From the IMG/VR virus record IMGVR_UViG_3300032174_000002, positions 1-64,000 of that record: 64,000 bases of DNA, one strand, 5' to 3'. Positions 25,507 through 32,591 of the stretch are shown here, piece after piece. Every line of letters starts with the position of its first letter. The first letter of the stretch is position 1. Made by a program: the position numbers and the translations under genes. Under the pieces are notes generated by a model. It saw only the letters and a list, made by a program, of their open reading frames with translations, did not search any database and was not told where the DNA came from. The DNA comes from a virus.

Positions 25507-25536
25507 GGGGCGGCGACCCGCGCGAGCCGCCGCCCC
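25507..25536 (-). terminator. Strong GC hairpin followed by GCCTTT
   Basis: GGGGCGGC/GCCGCCCC with a 14-nt loop lies just after the Ig-like gene's stop (25550) and is followed on the minus strand by GCCTTT. The rest of the 25362-25549 gap shows nothing convincing. Confidence 0.5.
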
Positions 25537-25549
25537 TTCGCGCGTTGGC

Positions 25550-25891
25550 TCAGGCTCCCGGCGCGGGAGCGGGGGCAGCGGGAGCGGCGGGAACCGCGGT
25601 CGGCGCGGCCGCCGTCAGGTTCAGCCCAGTCGCCGGCTCGGAGACGTCGTAGTCCTGGCTCGCATCCAACTCGGCGCCCACCGTGTTGGTCGCCTTGACG
25701 TTGACGGTCGCCTTGCCGGGCGCCACCGCGACGGCCACGCAGGAGAGGCCGTCCGCGGCCGGCGTGACGGTCAGGATGTTGGTGTCGGAGCTGGACCATG
25801 CGATGCCGGTCACCGGCTCCGGCTCGCCCTTCGCGCCCAGCGGGTTGATGGCCAGGGCGTCTTCCTGGCCGACGCTCATCGGGATCGACAT
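25550..25891 (-). CDS. Ig-like (BIG2) domain protein, possible capsid decoration
   Basis: 113 residues. Residues 25-95 match the BIG2 pattern (VTGIAWSSSDTNILTVTPAA, then VAPGKATVNVKATN). An Ala/Pro tail follows. ATG 25891 has a GAGGAGAG SD eight bases upstream, so this start is preferred although the frame stays open to 26080. Such domains on phage surfaces help stick to cells or polysaccharides. Confidence 0.75.
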   Translation of the reverse strand: MSIPMSVGQEDALAINPLGAKGEPEPVTGIAWSSSDTNILTVTPAADGLSCVAVAVAPGKATVNVKATNTVGAELDASQDYDVSEPATGLNLTAAAPTAVPAAPAAPAPAPGA

Positions 25892-26133
25892 GTCTTTCGC
25901 TCTCCTCAGATTCAAGATGGTTGCGCCGGTACTGGCGCCTCCGGGCGGTCGCGCCGCCAGGGCCTCGAGATCCTCCTGGAGCTCTTCCAGGGCGAGCCAC
26001 AGAACCGTCGCGCTACCTTCCCGTCCAGGGATGGCGAAGTGCGCGGCGGCCTCGTGGAGATGGCGGTGCATTGTCGGCAACGATCATCGCGCAGTCGTTG
26101 CGGCGGCGTCAAGGGCTGAACGGAAGCCGAGCC

Positions 26134-26182
26134 TGTCTACCTCTGCACCGTCGCCGTGCAGTACTGCAGGGTCGCGGTGCAG
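26134..26182. promoter_or_regulatory. Large imperfect palindrome plus shared 12-bp element
   Basis: 26143-26182 is an inverted repeat centred on AGTACT, with 17 of 21 positions matching between arms. It starts inside TGTCTACCTCTG (26134-26145), which is identical to 11827-11838. It lies in the 110-bp gap upstream of the Ig-like region and downstream of the gene at 26195. Candidate operator or transcript hairpin. Confidence 0.45.
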
Positions 26183-26194
26183 ACCCCCCCTCCT

Positions 26195-26419
26195 TCACAC
26201 CCGCCTCTCCCTCACCGTCAATCCCCTGCGTTCCGCCACTCGGTGCGGGTGCGCTCCCACCGGCAGGTCCGCCCCGTTGTACTCCCAGGCGGCCAGCACC
26301 TCGCGGCGCCGGGAGCCGGTCAGGAAGCGGGGGTGCCAGTCGAGCGCCTCCCGCTCTTCCATCTCGTGGTGCGGCCGTAGGGCCGCGATCAGCATCAGCT
26401 TGGTCGGGATGGGTATCAT
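26195..26419 (-). CDS. Small basic protein of unknown function
   Basis: 74 residues from ATG 26419 (TGATG overlap). Contains LTGSRRREVLAAWEYNGADL. No family recognised. Confidence 0.6.
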   Translation of the reverse strand: MIPIPTKLMLIAALRPHHEMEEREALDWHPRFLTGSRRREVLAAWEYNGADLPVGAHPHRVAERRGLTVRERRV

Positions 26420-26613
26420 CACACCCCTTTGGCGAGCGGCCGCTGCGGGAGAGACTGCCACCGGGCCGCGTGCTGGACCGGCTGGCCGCTGGTGGGCGCG
26501 GTCAGCTGGATCGGGATCTTGCCGGCCTGCTGGCCGCCCACCAGGCAGGGATGGCCGCGGGTGGCTCCGCAGTGCGGGCAGGGGACGGAGAGGGCGGCGG
26601 CGGGGTCGGTCAT
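26419..26613 (-). CDS. Zinc-ribbon protein
   Basis: 64 residues. CPHCGATRGHPCLVG at residues 12-26 is the short zinc motif common in phage accessory proteins. It overlaps queC by four bases, so it may be co-translated with it. Confidence 0.65.
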   Translation of the reverse strand: MTDPAAALSVPCPHCGATRGHPCLVGGQQAGKIPIQLTAPTSGQPVQHAARWQSLPQRPLAKGV

Positions 26614-27182
26614 CGGTCCTGCCTGCACGAGTCGCACTCTCCGCACTGCGTACCGTCCTGGCGCGGCTCGTAGCAAGACCAGGTGTCGGCGATCACCACC
26701 TGAAGTGCGACCGCGAGCGCGCGGACTTCGGAGCGCAGCATACCAACGAGCGGCGCGCGGACGACAACGCCGCCGTCGAGCGCGAGGACGACCGAGAGAG
26801 CCGCCGCGAATTCCGGCCGGCAGTCAGGATAGCTCGCCTGGTCCGCGCCACTGGCGCCATACCAGACCTCCCGGGCTCCGATCTCCGGTGCCGAACTGGC
26901 CGCCAGCGCAATCAGGATCAGGTTCCGGCAGGGGATGACTCGCGGCCCGGAGGCGCCGACGCCATTCGCCAGGGCCGCCGCGGCCGGGAATGCGGCTCGC
27001 AGTTCGACTAGGCGGCTACCATTCCTGCCGCACCAGCGCTGGGCAGCTTCGCGCTCCTGTTCCACCGCCGGCTGGCCGTAGTCCACAAACGCCGCGGCGG
27101 CCAGGCGACCGGCTCGCGCCGCGATCGTCGCCAGCACTGTCGAGTCCAGGCCACCGGAGAACAGGACCGCCACGTCCTTCAT
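26610..27182 (-). CDS. queC: 7-cyano-7-deazaguanine (preQ0) synthase
   Basis: 190 residues. The N-terminus has the PP-loop VLFSGGLDSTV (6-16) and the C-terminus the zinc site formed by C170, C180, C183 and C186. QueC converts carboxy-deazaguanine to preQ0 using ATP and ammonia. In phages it supplies preQ0 for DNA modification. It overlaps the DpdA-like gene by four bases (ATGA). No folE, queD or queE is seen here, so the precursor would come from the host or from genes outside the window. Confidence 0.85.
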   Translation of the reverse strand: MKDVAVLFSGGLDSTVLATIAARAGRLAAAAFVDYGQPAVEQEREAAQRWCGRNGSRLVELRAAFPAAAALANGVGASGPRVIPCRNLILIALAASSAPEIGAREVWYGASGADQASYPDCRPEFAAALSVVLALDGGVVVRAPLVGMLRSEVRALAVALQVVIADTWSCYEPRQDGTQCGECDSCRQDR

Positions 27183-27808
27183 GGTGCGCCTCGGTAGTTG
27201 ATGACCTTCTGGTGGCGGGCACCGTCGAGCAATCCGATCGTGCTGGCGAACCGCGTCACGCTGGTGCCGTCGAAGGAGTCAGCCCCGGCGAGTTGGCACA
27301 GCCAGATGCGCCGAGCCGTGTTCACGCGCCCGACGTGGAGATGGCAGCCGCGTTTCCGCGCCAGGTCGCCCCAGGCCGGAAGCGTGCGCTCCTTCCATCC
27401 GGTGTCACCCCCGACGAAGATGCCGACGTTCGCCGAGAGGAGCGGCGCCACGTCCTGCGGCTCCATCCCGTTCTGCACCGGGACGAGCCGCCTGCCTCCG
27501 AAACGTTCGAGGCGCGGCAGCCACGACTCGGACAGCCGCAGCGAAGTGAGGCCGCCGCATACGATGTCGGGCGCCACCACGAAATCCGCCCCGGCACCGA
27601 GCAGGTCGAGCGCTCGCGAGAAGGCTCCGGCGTCGAACGGTTCGCCGCGCTGGAAGGCGGTCCAGGCCCCGTTGTCGAGGGCGTACCTCGCGAAGCCCTC
27701 CGTTCGTAGCGCACCGGTCGCCGACACCATCAGGCCCCAGCCGCACTCGCGGAGCACCGCGAGATTCCTGGCTGTGCCGGTGCGGGAGGCGTAGGGCATG
27801 AGCGCCAC
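27179..27808 (-). CDS. DpdA-like DNA guanine transglycosylase
   Basis: 209 residues from GTG 27808. It has a TIM-barrel-like pattern: FARYALDNGAWTAF, ADFVVAPDIVCGG, RLVPVQNGM, VGIFVGGDTGWKE and CHLHVGRVNTARR. The last Asp-rich part (AGADSFDGTSVTRF) is typical of the short phage TGT-like family that swaps guanine in DNA for a 7-deazaguanine. Coupling to queC supports preQ0 as substrate. Confidence 0.72.
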   Translation of the reverse strand: MALMPYASRTGTARNLAVLRECGWGLMVSATGALRTEGFARYALDNGAWTAFQRGEPFDAGAFSRALDLLGAGADFVVAPDIVCGGLTSLRLSESWLPRLERFGGRRLVPVQNGMEPQDVAPLLSANVGIFVGGDTGWKERTLPAWGDLARKRGCHLHVGRVNTARRIWLCQLAGADSFDGTSVTRFASTIGLLDGARHQKVINYRGAP

Positions 27809-28288
27809 CTACTCGCCCCCTTCCGGCGGCGGCAGCTTCATCTTCCCGAGCAGCCGCCCGGCCTTGGCGAACGCCACCCGCAGCCGATCGAGGTCCTCGG
27901 CCTGGTCGGCTTCGTAGGCTTCCCGGAGGAGCAGCAGCCCGTCCACCGCGACGGCTACGATCTCGTCCGGGGAGGGGAGGGGAGGTTCGAGGCCGAGCAG
28001 CTCGGCCAGAGCGGTCACAGCGCCGGCGGCGTCTCGCCAAGCAGGGATGCGCTCGTGGGCAGCGGCTAGAATCTCCCCGACCGGGCAACCGCTCCACTGC
28101 GCACCCTTGACACTCAGGAGCGCGCCGATCTGGTACACGATGTCGCCGGAGAGCTTCCCCGCGATCTGCGCTTTCTCCATCTCCTCGCGCGATTCCTCCC
28201 AGGCCCATCGGGCGACATCGCGGGCCTCTGCGCCGACCCGCTTTGCATCCTCGCCAGCGCTCGTGACCCACCACTCATCGAAGGTCAT
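27809..28288 (-). CDS. Protein of unknown function
   Basis: 159 residues starting MTFDEWWVTSAGEDAKRVGA, a pattern common at the start of small phage proteins. The rest is helical and acidic. Confidence 0.6.
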   Translation of the reverse strand: MTFDEWWVTSAGEDAKRVGAEARDVARWAWEESREEMEKAQIAGKLSGDIVYQIGALLSVKGAQWSGCPVGEILAAAHERIPAWRDAAGAVTALAELLGLEPPLPSPDEIVAVAVDGLLLLREAYEADQAEDLDRLRVAFAKAGRLLGKMKLPPPEGGE

Positions 28289-28647
28289 CGGACGCCCCAC
28301 CCGAGACCCTTGACCGCCCGCACGCTCGGCGCCAAGGCCAGGTAGTAGTGGTCATCCGCCGGGCGCCCTGTCGCTTCTTGGTAGAACTCGTACGCCGCCC
28401 GGGCGAAGCAGAACGAGCAGCATCCAGGCTCGGCCCAGCCACAGACCAACTGCTCGGAGTGGCTCCCGTCGAGCGTGGTCACCTCGACGACGCAGGCACG
28501 ATCCTGGGTGCAGCCGCAGCAGTAACACGCCGGCCGCGTGCAGACCGGGCAGCGGAAGCCGTTGTCGGCTGCGGAGCTCGCCTGGAGGACGGTGCCGCAG
28601 CCCTGGCAGGGGACAGGGAGCGGGTGGAAGGGGAGGGGAGCGGTCAC
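28285..28647 (-). CDS. Multi-zinc-finger protein
   Basis: 120 residues from GTG. At least ten Cys in pairs (CQGCG, CPVC, CYCCGC, CSFC) suggest two or three metal sites. Function unknown. Confidence 0.65.
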   Translation of the reverse strand: MTAPLPFHPLPVPCQGCGTVLQASSAADNGFRCPVCTRPACYCCGCTQDRACVVEVTTLDGSHSEQLVCGWAEPGCCSFCFARAAYEFYQEATGRPADDHYYLALAPSVRAVKGLGWGVR

Positions 28648-29000
28648 CGCTGCGCCTCCACGGCGGCCTGGTCCTGAATGGCGACGAAGGAGACGGCGAT
28701 GGCTTCGTCCTCGGTCAGCAGCCCCCGCTGAGCGTCATCGAAGATGTCCGAGAACCGCTGCGCCAGTTCCGCCCGCAACGCCGGCTGCGGCCCGCGGCGC
28801 TCGACGGCCAGCTGCCAGCCGCGGCAGGGTTCGCCCTCGCGCTGCGCCTCGTGGCAGCAGAACGTCTCGCCGGACAGGACGCAGAGCATGGCCACCAGGC
28901 GCGTGTCCTCGGAGAGCGAGGCCGGCGTCCCGCGGCGGAAGGCGCAGGTGGCGCAGCGCTCCGTAGTGCTGGCTCCCGGCGACGCCGGCTGGTCAGGCAT
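28644..29000 (-). CDS. Cys-rich small protein
   Basis: 118 residues. CATCAFRRG and a later FCCHEAQREGEPC form a likely zinc site; the C-terminal half is a helix. The pattern is frequent in phage small proteins of unknown role. Confidence 0.65.
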   Translation of the reverse strand: MPDQPASPGASTTERCATCAFRRGTPASLSEDTRLVAMLCVLSGETFCCHEAQREGEPCRGWQLAVERRGPQPALRAELAQRFSDIFDDAQRGLLTEDEAIAVSFVAIQDQAAVEAQR

Positions 29001-29238
29001 GCGCTCTCTCCCGCTCGACCGCGACGTCGAGCCAGCCGACGTCCGGGTCCTGCCGTAGCCGCTTCTCCCAAGCTCGGTGCAGGCCGGGGTCCGCCGCGCA
29101 GGCTTGGAGGTAGGCCTGCTGCAAGACGGCGCCGAGTTGGCGCCAGGCGGCGATCTCCTCGCGTGTCGCCTCGACGAGACGACGGGTCGCCGCGGCGAGC
29201 GGGGATTCGAGGAGGGCGGTCACGGCGTCCGCTCCCAT
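28993..29238 (-). CDS. Helical protein of unknown function
   Basis: 81 residues, predicted mostly helical, with LEATREEIAAWRQ-type segments. Overlaps both neighbours. Confidence 0.55.
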   Translation of the reverse strand: MGADAVTALLESPLAAATRRLVEATREEIAAWRQLGAVLQQAYLQACAADPGLHRAWEKRLRQDPDVGWLDVAVERERAHA

Positions 29239-29444
29239 CGCTCGGTCGCCGCCTTGCGCGACTGCCGCGCCTTCGGCTGCCGGTGGGCCGGATACCGTGC
29301 TGCCGGGAGGCTGGCGTCCTGGGCGCCGGCGAGGAGGCGCTCGACCTCACGGAGGGCGGCGACGATCTTTGCTGAGCGGCCCGGCGCCGTCACGTGGAGG
29401 GCGTCCACCTCGTCAACCAGCTCCCGCAGTTTCGTGGTGTCCAT
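29220..29444 (-). CDS. Small basic helical protein
   Basis: 74 residues from ATG 29444 (TGATG overlap). An acidic N-terminal helix (LRELVDEVDALHV) and a basic tail rich in Arg/Lys. No family recognised. Confidence 0.55.
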   Translation of the reverse strand: MDTTKLRELVDEVDALHVTAPGRSAKIVAALREVERLLAGAQDASLPAARYPAHRQPKARQSRKAATERWERTP

Positions 29445-29806
29445 CACGGCACCGTCACCCAATGTGGAATCTGCTTCCCCTCGGAGATCAGCACCAGCTT
29501 GACGCCGCCCTTCCAGCCGGAGATCTCCCGGAAGTGGCAGACCGCCAGATCCAGGAAGCCGAGGCCGACCGACTTCACCCGCTCGACATCCACCGAAGCT
29601 GAGAAGTGGGTGACCTCGGCGCCCTCGATCAGCTCCCGGGAGACGATCAGCCGGGTGCCGTCCTCGAAGTCGAAGACATGGCGGGGGTCCTTGCCTGGCG
29701 TCTCCCGCTCGCCGCGCTCGATCGCCGCGGCGTCGACCAGCTCGGCGACCGCGGCGGGGTAGCGGCCGGCGAGCAGCGTCGTCGGCTCGGGGCGGATCGG
29801 CAGCAT
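29444..29806 (-). CDS. Protein of unknown function
   Basis: 120 residues. Beta-rich (HVFDFEDGTRLIVSRELIEG) with a helix at the C-terminus. Directly downstream of the XRE regulator and overlapping it. Confidence 0.6.
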   Translation of the reverse strand: MLPIRPEPTTLLAGRYPAAVAELVDAAAIERGERETPGKDPRHVFDFEDGTRLIVSRELIEGAEVTHFSASVDVERVKSVGLGFLDLAVCHFREISGWKGGVKLVLISEGKQIPHWVTVP

Positions 29807-30057
29807 CAGACCCTCTCCGCCCGCTGCTTCAACCGCAGGCCCTCGTACCGCCCGAGAATCTTGGGCGTGCAGGACCGGCGGCCCAACTCGATGTCGGAAA
29901 TGTATGCCGGTGAGAAACCCACCAGGTCCGCGAAGTCGCGCAGGGACAGCTCGGCGCCTTCCCGCTGGCGCCTCAGCCAGGCCGGCCGGACGCGCTTGAT
30001 CTTGCCGGCGCCGCAGCATCTGCCGCACTCCTCCTCGGTGAACTTGGGTTCGGCCAT
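29806..30057 (-). CDS. XRE-family HTH regulator with N-terminal zinc motif
   Basis: 83 residues from ATG 30057. CGRCCGAGK near residue 10 precedes an HTH (LSLRDFADLVGFSPAYISDI, then ELGRRS). The ATG lies seven bases after a -10-like box, so the message may be leaderless. It could control the adjacent late or DNA-modification genes. Confidence 0.8.
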   Translation of the reverse strand: MAEPKFTEEECGRCCGAGKIKRVRPAWLRRQREGAELSLRDFADLVGFSPAYISDIELGRRSCTPKILGRYEGLRLKQRAERV

Positions 30058-30064
30058 GGCGTGT

Positions 30065-30094
30065 ACGCTAGCATATGCCGCGACGGCCGCGCAA
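30065..30094 (-). promoter_or_regulatory. Sigma-70-like promoter for the XRE gene, leaderless
   Basis: Minus strand: TTGCGC (30094-30089), 18-bp spacer, TAGCGT (30070-30065), then seven bases to ATG 30057. The -10 to ATG distance matches the promoters at 32.58 and 49.65 kb. Confidence 0.5.
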
Positions 30095-30105
30095 CCCATG
30101 TTGTT

Positions 30106-30426
30106 TCACCGGGAGGTTTCACGTGGAACGTCGGAGCCGGCCGTAGGCATCGCCGTCCGCCAGGCGTTCCGCCGCCTCCGCGGCTTGAAGTCCTCGCAGC
30201 ACCCGGAGAGCAGCTGTGGACTGTCCCAGGGCTCGCCCTCCCCGAAGACCACCCACAGCTCGGCGTTGCAGCCAGGACAGCCCGACCAGCCCCAACCCCA
30301 GCGGACCTCGACGTGCCAGCCGCATCGCCGGCAGACCAGCAGCCAGTTGTCGCCGTCGAGCGATGGGCGGCCTTCGGGGCCGTCGTGGGCCGGGACGTCG
30401 AAGCCGGGGTGCCGGCGGGGGTGCAT
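30106..30426 (-). CDS. Zinc-ribbon protein
   Basis: 106 residues. CRRCGWHVEVRWGWGWSGCP and the following GC form a four-Cys ribbon; LSGCCEDF follows. Encoded between the XRE gene and the tRNA cluster; role unknown. Confidence 0.6.
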   Translation of the reverse strand: MHPRRHPGFDVPAHDGPEGRPSLDGDNWLLVCRRCGWHVEVRWGWGWSGCPGCNAELWVVFGEGEPWDSPQLLSGCCEDFKPRRRRNAWRTAMPTAGSDVPRETSR

Positions 30427-30436
30427 CGGAGGTGGT

Positions 30437-30515
30437 GGTCAGCGCGGGAGGATTTGAACCTCCGACCCCTCGCTCCCAGGGCGAGTGCTCCGGCCAAGCT
30501 GAGCTACGCGCTGAC
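30437..30515 (-). tRNA. tRNA-Pro (TGG anticodon), unusual C33
   Basis: Acceptor GTCAGCG pairs with CGCTGAC; T-arm GGAGG-TTCAAAT-CCTCC; variable loop GGGTC as in bacterial tRNA-Pro. Anticodon stem CTCGC/GCGAG encloses CCTGGGA, giving anticodon TGG. The base before the anticodon is C rather than the near-universal T. CCA is not clearly encoded. The T33 loss leaves some doubt about function. Confidence 0.85.
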
Positions 30516-30609
30516 ATTGCCCCTGCGCCGTCTTCCCCCGGCGCTTTGACGGGCGGGCCGCCCGGGCCATTTGTCTCACCAGAGTTGCCGACGGGCTATT
30601 ACCCGCCAG

Positions 30610-30700
30610 ACAAGCACCGCGAATCGAACGCGGCTCCCTTCGCTCCAGCCCTCGGCCAGCGAGACGGATACGAGCCGTCCCTACCTCGGCCCCGCGCGGC
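30610..30700 (-). tRNA. tRNA-like element with long variable arm (anticodon arm CGT)
   Basis: Minus strand: an anticodon-type arm GACGG-CTCGTAT-CCGTC (30663-30679), a 29-nt variable region that can pair TCGCT with AGCGA, and a perfect T-arm CCGCG-TTCGATT-CGCGG (30617-30633). This is class II architecture but with a Thr-type anticodon, and I find no 5' acceptor strand matching the 3' side. It may be a decayed or atypical tRNA. Ends are approximate. Confidence 0.45.
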
Positions 30701-30720
30701 GGGACTCAGGAAGAGGCGGC

Positions 30721-30796
30721 TGGCGGGACCGGCAGGAATCGAACCTGCCCGCGGGGTTTTGGAGACCCTGCCGCCGGCCTTGGGTCATGCGATCCC
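30721..30796 (-). tRNA. tRNA-Trp (CCA anticodon)
   Basis: Acceptor GGGATCG/CGGTCCC (one G-T pair), discriminator G and encoded CCA. Anticodon arm AGGGT-CTCCAAA-ACCCC gives anticodon CCA. T-arm GCAGG-TTCGATT-CCTGC. The D-arm is irregular. Two bases separate it from the next tRNA. Confidence 0.8.
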
Positions 30797-30798
30797 GA

Positions 30799-30876
30799 TG
30801 GTTGCGCGGGCCCGAGTCGAACGGGCGACCTGTAGGTTATGAGCCTACCGAGCTTCCACGGCTGCTCCACCGCGCA
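30799..30876 (-). tRNA. Initiator-type tRNA-fMet (CAT anticodon)
   Basis: The D-arm TGGAGCAGCC and loop CTCATAA closely follow bacterial tRNA-fMet. It has the initiator mark A11-T24 in the D-stem and a weak first acceptor pair (T1-A72); CCA is encoded. The anticodon stem is GTAGG/CCTAC, so it keeps two of the three G-C pairs typical of initiators. Confidence 0.85.
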
Positions 30877-30885
30877 GGCTGAAGT

Positions 30886-31686
30886 CTACAGCATCCAGGG
30901 CTGCTCGGGGACCGCTGATGCTGCGACCGACGCCGGCGCCACGCCCTCGCGCTTCTCCGCCGCCCGCGCCTGCTCGACCGCCACGGCAAACGCCTCCGGG
31001 TGCTGGTCCTGCGCCAGGACGACGCCCGGCCGGCGCACCCACCGGCCCTTGACCTCGCCCGGCACGAGCCAGTGGTGGTACCACCGCGATGGTGCCATGT
31101 CGAAGTGGCGAAGGTCGGCGATGGTCACCCAGCCCCGGACCTCGAGGAGAGCCAGGAGCCGCAATGCCCGCACCTTCCATTCGGTGAGGCGGATCGGGGA
31201 CGAGACGCCGGCGGGGACGGTCGGAACGACGGGGGGAAGCCAGGCCGGCTGCTCGAAGTGCTGCGGCGGCCAATGCTCGAGCAGGACCTCGAGGGCGGGC
31301 CAGACGATGCGCTCCGGCTCGCCGACGACGACATCGCCGCGGCGGGACTCCCAGCCGCTGCGGACCCGCGGCGCGATCACCCGGAAGCCGTAGCCCTCCG
31401 CGACGGTCTCGAGGTCCCCGTCATGCTCCGGCACCAACAGCCCGATGAACTGCGGGCCGAAGGTCCGCGGCGCCCAGCCCCTCAGCCCGGCGCGCTCGAC
31501 CGCCTGCGCCACCAGGTGCAGGTTCGCCCGCAGCTTCGCCTCGATCCCGATCTGCACCTCGCCCTTGACGAGCAGGAGATCCCAGCCGCTCGTCTCCGGG
31601 TACGGAACCCAGCCCTGCTCACGGCAGGCGGCGGCGAAGCTCTGGCAGAGGAGGAACTCGGAGGCGAAGAGGGGGGAGCGCTTCAT
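30886..31686 (-). CDS. PD-(D/E)XK-like nuclease with C-terminal winged-helix region
   Basis: 266 residues from ATG 31686. WDLLLVKGEVQIGIEAKLRA has the D...ExK pattern of restriction-like nucleases near residues 35-55. Residues 170-240 look like a winged helix (LRLLALLEVRGWVTIADLRH). The stop is nine bases from the initiator tRNA. Target unknown. Confidence 0.6.
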   Translation of the reverse strand: MKRSPLFASEFLLCQSFAAACREQGWVPYPETSGWDLLLVKGEVQIGIEAKLRANLHLVAQAVERAGLRGWAPRTFGPQFIGLLVPEHDGDLETVAEGYGFRVIAPRVRSGWESRRGDVVVGEPERIVWPALEVLLEHWPPQHFEQPAWLPPVVPTVPAGVSSPIRLTEWKVRALRLLALLEVRGWVTIADLRHFDMAPSRWYHHWLVPGEVKGRWVRRPGVVLAQDQHPEAFAVAVEQARAAEKREGVAPASVAASAVPEQPWML

Positions 31687-32042
31687 GGGCGCCGAGGCCC
31701 CTTGAACAGCTCCTGTTGGACGGCGGGCGCCCTGGCGCTCCATGTCGCCGCATGAACCGGACAGAGATCGTAGTCCTCCCCGATCACCGTCCGGCAGCAC
31801 CAGCACAGCGGAAGATCGCACGTCTTCCCGCCGCCCACAGGCTGATCGCAAAGGAAGTCGGCCGAATGGCCGCACCGGCAGACCGGCTCCGGCTTGATCT
31901 TGCCGCAGATGAAAACCGGCCCCTCGAATCGCGGCATCAAGCGAGTCTCGGCCTCCGGGATCGGGATCTGCCCGGCGGCGCGGGTCACGTCCGCCAACGT
32001 CTCGACCGGCGCGGACGGGCAGGGGAAGTAGACGCAGGACAT
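31683..32042 (-). CDS. Cys-rich protein, zinc binding
   Basis: 119 residues from ATG 32042. CRCGHSADFLCDQPV, CDLPLCWCC and CPVH supply about eight metal ligands. Overlaps the nuclease gene (ATGA). Function unknown. Confidence 0.6.
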   Translation of the reverse strand: MSCVYFPCPSAPVETLADVTRAAGQIPIPEAETRLMPRFEGPVFICGKIKPEPVCRCGHSADFLCDQPVGGGKTCDLPLCWCCRTVIGEDYDLCPVHAATWSARAPAVQQELFKGPRRP

Positions 32043-32129
32043 GGCGGGAATGGCCGGCCCGGTTTCAGGGCTGGAGTCGAACCAGCGGGCGCCCACTCCC
32101 GGGTCCCTTCCGGCACCGGCCGAAGGCGA

Positions 32130-32510
32130 TTATATCCGATCCCCCCGCGCCCGATTTCGTGGGCCTTTCTGTCCCGCCTCGTGTCCATGCCATCCCTCGC
32201 TGCCGCATGCACTTGCGGCCGTTCTGTCCGCTTCCGTGTCCCGCCTGACGTCCAGGAACTCGGCGCACGCCAGCGCCTGGTCCGCGCACTGCCGGCAGTG
32301 GCAGAGGTGCTCGAGGACGCCGCGAGCTCGCCACCGCCAGGCGAGCCGCGGCCGGTGGCTGAGGTGGGCGATGAGCAGCGCGGGGGCCGGGTGCCAGCCG
32401 GGGTCCGGCGGATCGGAGCGACCGGCAAAGCGCGGGCCTCCGCGCCAGTATCGCCGGGCAAGACTGGCGCAGGCGGCGCGGATGAGGGAGTCGAGCTCGG
32501 GAGCGTCCAT
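32130..32510 (-). CDS. Protein of unknown function, first gene of the leftward block
   Basis: 126 residues from ATG 32510. Contains HLCHCRQCADQALACAEF, a possible metal site, and a Trp/Arg-rich first half. It starts at the divergent region; no good minus-strand promoter was found immediately upstream. Confidence 0.6.
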   Translation of the reverse strand: MDAPELDSLIRAACASLARRYWRGGPRFAGRSDPPDPGWHPAPALLIAHLSHRPRLAWRWRARGVLEHLCHCRQCADQALACAEFLDVRRDTEADRTAASACGSEGWHGHEAGQKGPRNRARGDRI

Positions 32511-32556
32511 GCCAGGCAAAGACACCGCTGCTGGCGGATTGTTTAGACAGGGGGAC

Positions 32557-32585
32557 TTGACGTTTGCGCAGCGCTGGTGTAACGT
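32557..32585 (+). promoter_or_regulatory. Sigma-70-like promoter, leaderless start
   Basis: TTGACG (32557-32562), 17-bp spacer, TAACGT (32580-32585), then six bases to ATG 32592. Transcription should start at or next to the A of the ATG. Confidence 0.7.
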
Positions 32586-32591
32586 ACCGAC

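Noticed and set aside
25892-26080. N-terminal extension of the Ig-like protein
   Set aside because: Frame is open, but a strong SD sits just before ATG 25891; kept only as an alternative.
32041-32160. Complete tRNA near 32.07 kb
   Set aside because: Only a T-arm is convincing; no matching acceptor or anticodon arm.
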